A stretch of 64,000 nucleotides of DNA from the NCBI RefSeq assembly GCF_026540855.1, contig NZ_JALNUP010000014.1, positions 1-64,000 of the forward strand, written 5' to 3'. This stretch comes from Sphingomonas sp. GC_Shp_5 (GTDB taxonomy: Bacteria; Pseudomonadota; Alphaproteobacteria; Sphingomonadales; Sphingomonadaceae). Position 1 is the stretch's first letter. Every line of letters starts with the position of its first letter. The translations under genes were made by a program, and so were the position numbers. The notes under the pieces are model-generated. The model did not search any database, had not been told where the DNA came from, and saw only the letters and a program-made list of their open reading frames with translations. Of the stretch, positions 60,508 through 64,000 are shown piece after piece.

Positions 60508-61520
60508 CAGCGGCCCACGTGAAGCACGTCATCGTCCTCGTTGACGCCGAGCGCCCAGGCGCAGTCGGTGGAGAGCACCACGGTGTCGCCCACCGTGCGC
60601 ACCTGCCCGAAGGTGCAGCGGAAGTCCGCCAACCGGCCGGTGGCGACCAGCGATTCCACCCCGCCATCGGCATCAATCGCGATCACCGAGGCGTGCTTCG
60701 CCTCGGCCACCGAGCGCACCCGATCGGTGCGCGCGGTCATAGTCGGCCCGCCATCGAAAATGTCGACGTAATTGTCGAAGGCGAAGCCTTCGTTCTCGAG
60801 CATGCGCATCGCGGCGCGGCCGTTGGGATGCGGCAGGCCGATCGCGGCGCGAGCGGTGTCGGTGAGCATGGCGATGTACACCGGGTGCTTGGGCATCAGA
60901 TCGGCGATGAACTGGTGGCCGTTGATCGCGTTGAATTCGTCGGCATCCTGGAAGTTCATGCCGAAGAAGCGGCCGGCGATCCCGTCCCAGAACGGCGAGC
61001 CGCCGGCCTCGTCGATGATTCCGCGCAGTTCGGCGAGGATGCGATCGGCAAAGCGCGCGCGGTGCGCGGCGATAAACAGGTAGCGGCTGCGCGCGAGCAG
61101 CAGGCCAAGCCCGCCGGCGCGCTCGCCGGGGTGGAGGAACAGCCCGCCGACCTCGCAGCTTCCCTCCAGATCGGTCGCGAGCGAGAGCATCTCGGCACGG
61201 AAGGTGCGGCCGAGCTCCTTGCTATGCTGGGTCAGCGTGCCGCGCCGATAGCTGTAGAAGGGGTGACGCTGCCCGACCTGGGTGAACAATTGGCAGGTGC
61301 CGCGGACGTCGCCAGTGGCGACATTCTCGAGCACCAGCACGAAGGCCTCGTCGGCCAGGCTGTCGTCGGTGCGGGCGAACGCCTCGTCGCTGCGCTCGAG
61401 CTTGGCGCGCAGCGCGCGGCGGTCGGGAGGCAGGTTGGTGAAGCCGCCGCCGGTGAGCTTGGCCATTTCGTAGAGATGCTGGAGATCGTCGACGGTGGCG
61501 GCGCGAATGCGAAAGCTCAT
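60504..61520 (-). CDS. astA: Arginine N-succinyltransferase
   Basis: A 338-residue acyltransferase of the GNAT-like AstA family that succinylates arginine, the first AST step. It shows the N-terminus MSFRIRAATVDDLQHLYEMA, GGFTNLPPDR, CEVGGLFLHPGERAGGLGLLLA (CoA-binding region), FWDGIAGRFFGM and the FGQVRT C-terminal segment. ATG 61520 is chosen because the preceding M20 gene stops there (ATGA). It is a middle gene of a tightly coupled trio. Confidence 0.94.
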   Translation of the reverse strand: MSFRIRAATVDDLQHLYEMAKLTGGGFTNLPPDRRALRAKLERSDEAFARTDDSLADEAFVLVLENVATGDVRGTCQLFTQVGQRHPFYSYRRGTLTQHSKELGRTFRAEMLSLATDLEGSCEVGGLFLHPGERAGGLGLLLARSRYLFIAAHRARFADRILAELRGIIDEAGGSPFWDGIAGRFFGMNFQDADEFNAINGHQFIADLMPKHPVYIAMLTDTARAAIGLPHPNGRAAMRMLENEGFAFDNYVDIFDGGPTMTARTDRVRSVAEAKHASVIAIDADGGVESLVATGRLADFRCTFGQVRTVGDTVVLSTDCAWALGVNEDDDVLHVGRW

Positions 61521-62725
61521 GGCCGGCCCCGTGCGGCAAGGCGCAGGATGGTGACGGCGGACAGCGCCGCGCGTTCGGCGAGGCTGTCGACGATCATATA
61601 TTCGTCGGCTGAATGGATTGCACCGCCGCGAACCCCCATCGTATCCACCACCGGTACCCCTGCTGCCGCGATGTTGTTGCCGTCGCACACCCCGCCGGTC
61701 GCGCGCCAGCCGATATGGAGTCCGAGATCACCGCCGGCTTCGCGGATCAGCGCGAACAGGCGGGCGGCGCCCGCGTCGATCGGCTTGGGCGGGCGGTTGA
61801 AGCTACCGTGGAGCTCGAGGTGGACGTCGTGCCGCGCGGCGACCGCGGCGATGGCTTCGTCGATATGTGCCTCGGCGCGGACGATTTCGTCCATATTCGC
61901 CGGGCGGAAGTTGACGCGCACCACCGCGAGGTCGGGGACGACGTTGTTGGGGCCACCGCCATCGATCCGGGCGGGGTTGACCGACAGGTGCGGGCTGCGC
62001 GCCTCGGCGAGGCGGAGCACGAGATCGGCGGCGGCGACGATCGCATTGCGGCCATCATCGGGGTTGCGGCCGGCGTGGGCGCTGCGGCCGCGGACCAGGA
62101 TCGAGAAATTGCCGGTGCCGCCGCGTGCGCCGGCGAGCGTGCCGTCGGCAAGCGCGGGCTCGTAGGTGAGTGCGGCGTGCTTGCCGCGCGCCGCCTCGGC
62201 GAGCAGCGATGCCGATGACAGCGACCCGGTTTCCTCGTCGCTGTTGATCACGATCTCATAGCCGAGGTCGGCCGCCGCAGGACTGGTCTCAACCGCATCG
62301 AGCGCGGCGAGCATCACCGCAAGGCCGCCCTTCATGTCGGCAACGCCGGGACCGTTGAGCGTGCCGTCGTCGCGATGACGGAGGGCCTGGAACGGGTGAT
62401 CGCGGCCGTAGACCGTGTCCATATGGCCGGTGAACAGCAGTTGTACCGGCGCCTGCGGGCGGACCACCGCGTGAAGATGCTGGCCGTGCGCCAGGGCATC
62501 GACCCGGCCGTCGGCGTCGAGCGCGTCGACCGGCGCTGGTGCGACGAGGCGGATGGTGGCGGGCAGCGCGGCGGCCGCGTCGGCGAGCAGGCCGGCCATG
62601 GTGGCAACGCCGGCGAGGTTGCGGGTGCCGCTGTTAATGGCCGACCAATGTTCCACCCGGGCAAGCATCGCTGCCTGGTCGATCCGGTCGACTGCTGCCT
62701 GTTCCGCCGGTGAAAGCCCTGTCAT
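61517..62725 (-). CDS. M20 family metallopeptidase/hydrolase
   Basis: A 402-residue zinc hydrolase of the glutamate carboxypeptidase-like M20 group. Metal ligands are visible in FTGHMDTVYG (His and Asp, about residues 99-101), GPGVADMKGG (Asp), and NSDEETGS (catalytic and ligand Glu, about residues 164-166), with a C-terminal HSADEYM. The dimerisation domain lies about 195-310. Its coupling to astA and astB suggests that it releases or trims a succinylated or acylated amino acid in arginine use, perhaps replacing AstE. This is inference. Confidence 0.88.
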   Translation of the reverse strand: MTGLSPAEQAAVDRIDQAAMLARVEHWSAINSGTRNLAGVATMAGLLADAAAALPATIRLVAPAPVDALDADGRVDALAHGQHLHAVVRPQAPVQLLFTGHMDTVYGRDHPFQALRHRDDGTLNGPGVADMKGGLAVMLAALDAVETSPAAADLGYEIVINSDEETGSLSSASLLAEAARGKHAALTYEPALADGTLAGARGGTGNFSILVRGRSAHAGRNPDDGRNAIVAAADLVLRLAEARSPHLSVNPARIDGGGPNNVVPDLAVVRVNFRPANMDEIVRAEAHIDEAIAAVAARHDVHLELHGSFNRPPKPIDAGAARLFALIREAGGDLGLHIGWRATGGVCDGNNIAAAGVPVVDTMGVRGGAIHSADEYMIVDSLAERAALSAVTILRLAARGRP

Positions 62726-62747
62726 CGCGGCATCCTAGCGGCAAGGA

Positions 62748-63665
62748 TCAGAAGCTGTACACCAGCGATGCGCGGGTCGCGGTGTCGGTGGAGACCGATC
62801 CCACCGGCGGCTCGCTTTCATATTGGAGATTGTACGACAGCGAGGCGGAGAGCGGCCCGATCAGCTTGGCAATGACCGCGGTGGTGCTGCTCAGCGTCGA
62901 ATTGGCGCTCTGGAAATAGCCATTGGCGTTCTCGGTGACCGACAGGCCGGGGAGGATCTTCCAGCTGAACACCGCCGAGCCGCGCGCGGCAACGTTGCTC
63001 TGGATCGTGTCATCGGTGAAGGAGGTATAGCGATAGGCGGGCCCGAGCTCGACATCGAGCCGGATCGCAGGCGACTTGATCGCGCTGTAGCCGAACCCCG
63101 TCGAGGCCGAATAACGATCGAAATAGCCGAGGAAGCGGTCGCTTTCATATTGCGCCGAGCCGTAGATATAGAGCCGGTCGTCGATCTTGAGATTGGGCTC
63201 GTAGCTCGCGAGATAATGCTCGCGGTTGGTGATGTTGTCGTTTTCCTGGTAATCGGCCTGGGCGTGGAACTTGTGGCGCCAGCGCAGGCCTTCGCGGACG
63301 AGATCGAGGACCGCGCTGCCACCCGCCGACTTGGTGTTGCCGGTGGTGAGATAGCCGCCGAGCTCGGCCTTGCCGGTCCACAGATCGAACACCCGGGCCT
63401 GCTTGATCTTCTCGTTGCGCGCGGTGGCCCGGTCGCTGCGCCACTTCTGGGCGATGGCGAGCACGGCATCGGCGCTCGCAGGATCAGCGAGACGGGCATA
63501 TTTCACCACCACCGATACGTCGCCGTCGTTGCCGGACTGGATCGCGGCATCAAGCATCGAGCGGATCGCCGCCGGGATCGGCACCGGATCATTGCCCGGC
63601 GCTCCAGGCGCGGCTGCATTGGCGAGCAGCAGCGGCACGGCGAACAAAACAAGCAAATTACGCAC
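62748..63665 (-). CDS. DUF481 family outer membrane beta-barrel protein
   Basis: A 305-residue protein. The signal peptide after GTG 63665 (RNLLVLFAVPLLLANAAA) is followed by a periplasmic helical part (about residues 25-95) and a DUF481 beta-barrel (KAELGGYLTTGNTKSAGGS through the C-terminus), ending in Tyr-Ser-Phe as outer membrane proteins do. AAGGG lies 7 bp before GTG 63665. An in-frame ATG at 63701 lacks a spaced ribosome binding site. The function is unknown. Confidence 0.82.
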   Translation of the reverse strand: MRNLLVLFAVPLLLANAAAPGAPGNDPVPIPAAIRSMLDAAIQSGNDGDVSVVVKYARLADPASADAVLAIAQKWRSDRATARNEKIKQARVFDLWTGKAELGGYLTTGNTKSAGGSAVLDLVREGLRWRHKFHAQADYQENDNITNREHYLASYEPNLKIDDRLYIYGSAQYESDRFLGYFDRYSASTGFGYSAIKSPAIRLDVELGPAYRYTSFTDDTIQSNVAARGSAVFSWKILPGLSVTENANGYFQSANSTLSSTTAVIAKLIGPLSASLSYNLQYESEPPVGSVSTDTATRASLVYSF

Positions 63666-63702
63666 GGCTACACCCTTAGCCAGGCCGATCGGCAGCGACA
63701 TC

Positions 63703-64000
63703 CTAGCGCGCGGCGGCTGCGCCGAGCTGTGGTGCGAATGCGGCGAGTATCTGCTCGTACAGCGTCTTCTTGAACGGCACGATCATCGCCGGGAGGTCGG
63801 CGGGGTCGCTCCAGCGCCAGGCGCGAAACTCCGGGTGATCGGTGGCGATGTTCACGTCGCTGTCCTCGCCGAGGAAGCGGAACAGGAACCAGCGCTGGCG
63901 CTGGCCGCGCCACTTGCCGTGCCACACCTTGCCGACGAGATCCGCCGGCAAATCGTAGAACAATTCGTCGGGGGCGACGGCGATCAGCTCGACCTTGTCG
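63703..64000 (-). CDS. rppH: RNA pyrophosphohydrolase (Nudix), 3' part only
   Basis: This is the C-terminal 98 residues of a Nudix enzyme running off the window's right edge. DELFYDLPADLVGKVWHGKW, RGQRQRWFLFRFLG and EFRAWRWSDPADLPAMIVPF are typical of RppH, which removes pyrophosphate from mRNA 5' ends. The Nudix box itself lies beyond 64000. A short internal TTG start reading from 63963 is an artefact of the cut. Confidence 0.9.
   Translation of the reverse strand, partial: DKVELIAVAPDELFYDLPADLVGKVWHGKWRGQRQRWFLFRFLGEDSDVNIATDHPEFRAWRWSDPADLPAMIVPFKKTLYEQILAAFAPQLGAAAAR

Overview
The window looks like a chromosomal segment of a sphingomonad (Sphingomonas or a close relative, Alphaproteobacteria). 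It is GC-rich, with a large TonB-dependent receptor, a PopZ-type (DUF2497) protein, Flp-type pilins and runs of housekeeping genes in stop/start overlap. No 16S gene or other species marker is present, so the assignment rests on gene content and codon style only.

Left chromosomal arm (1-15580): cvpA, an IscU-like scaffold, a KefB/C-type antiporter and a DUF423 protein form one overlapping cluster. A SulP transporter and a TonB-dependent receptor follow. aroK-aroB lie on the minus strand. Next come a small membrane peptide, a secreted 601-residue protein, a XerD-type recombinase and accA. Two Flp pilins, a MutT-type Nudix enzyme and a small secreted protein complete the arm. Palindromic intergenic repeats of several families separate many of these units.

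Integrated island (about 15596-38641): a 23 kb element sits in a tRNA-Cys gene. The left junction keeps the 5' half of the tRNA up to the anticodon loop. The right junction carries a complete tRNA-Cys whose 5' half and promoter appear to come from the element. A tyrosine integrase, a GIY-YIG protein and an AlpA-like regulator lie at the right end. The left part holds small unknown genes plus cyclic-di-GMP and motility cargo (two PilZ proteins, a GGDEF-EAL enzyme, a FliL homologue) and a hemerythrin-like protein. The middle is an early-type operon with a compact ATP-dependent DNA ligase. The right part is a minus-strand set of tail-fibre-like, holin-like and endolysin genes. No terminase, portal, capsid or tape measure is visible, so this is a satellite or remnant prophage.

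The main discovery is in the middle operon. Each of its first three intercistronic gaps is filled by a sequence that folds as a type II (stem II open) hammerhead ribozyme: 21946-22016, 22227-22289 and 23021-23091. The core nucleotides are invariant, stems I and III differ in sequence but keep their pairing, and each motif starts at or within 2 nt of the upstream stop codon and ends just before the next ribosome binding site. I infer ribozyme-punctuated mRNA processing. A second unexplained structure is a 752 nt gene-free spacer in the lysis region (33316-34067) with four related hairpins showing compensatory changes.

Right chromosomal arm (38701-64000): a membrane protein, a Pcm-like methyltransferase, a TolC-type protein, PopZ, an S9 peptidase broken by one in-frame amber codon, valS, a MATE transporter, a YegS-like lipid kinase, hemB, a fused MFS/spermidine-synthase-like protein, a lipoprotein, tRNA-Arg(ACG), a DUF3052-like protein and an SBF-type symporter. 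Then come the sulfate activation operon cysD-cysNC-cysQ, the arginine succinyltransferase pathway genes (M20 hydrolase-astA-astB), a DUF481 outer membrane protein and the 3' part of rppH.
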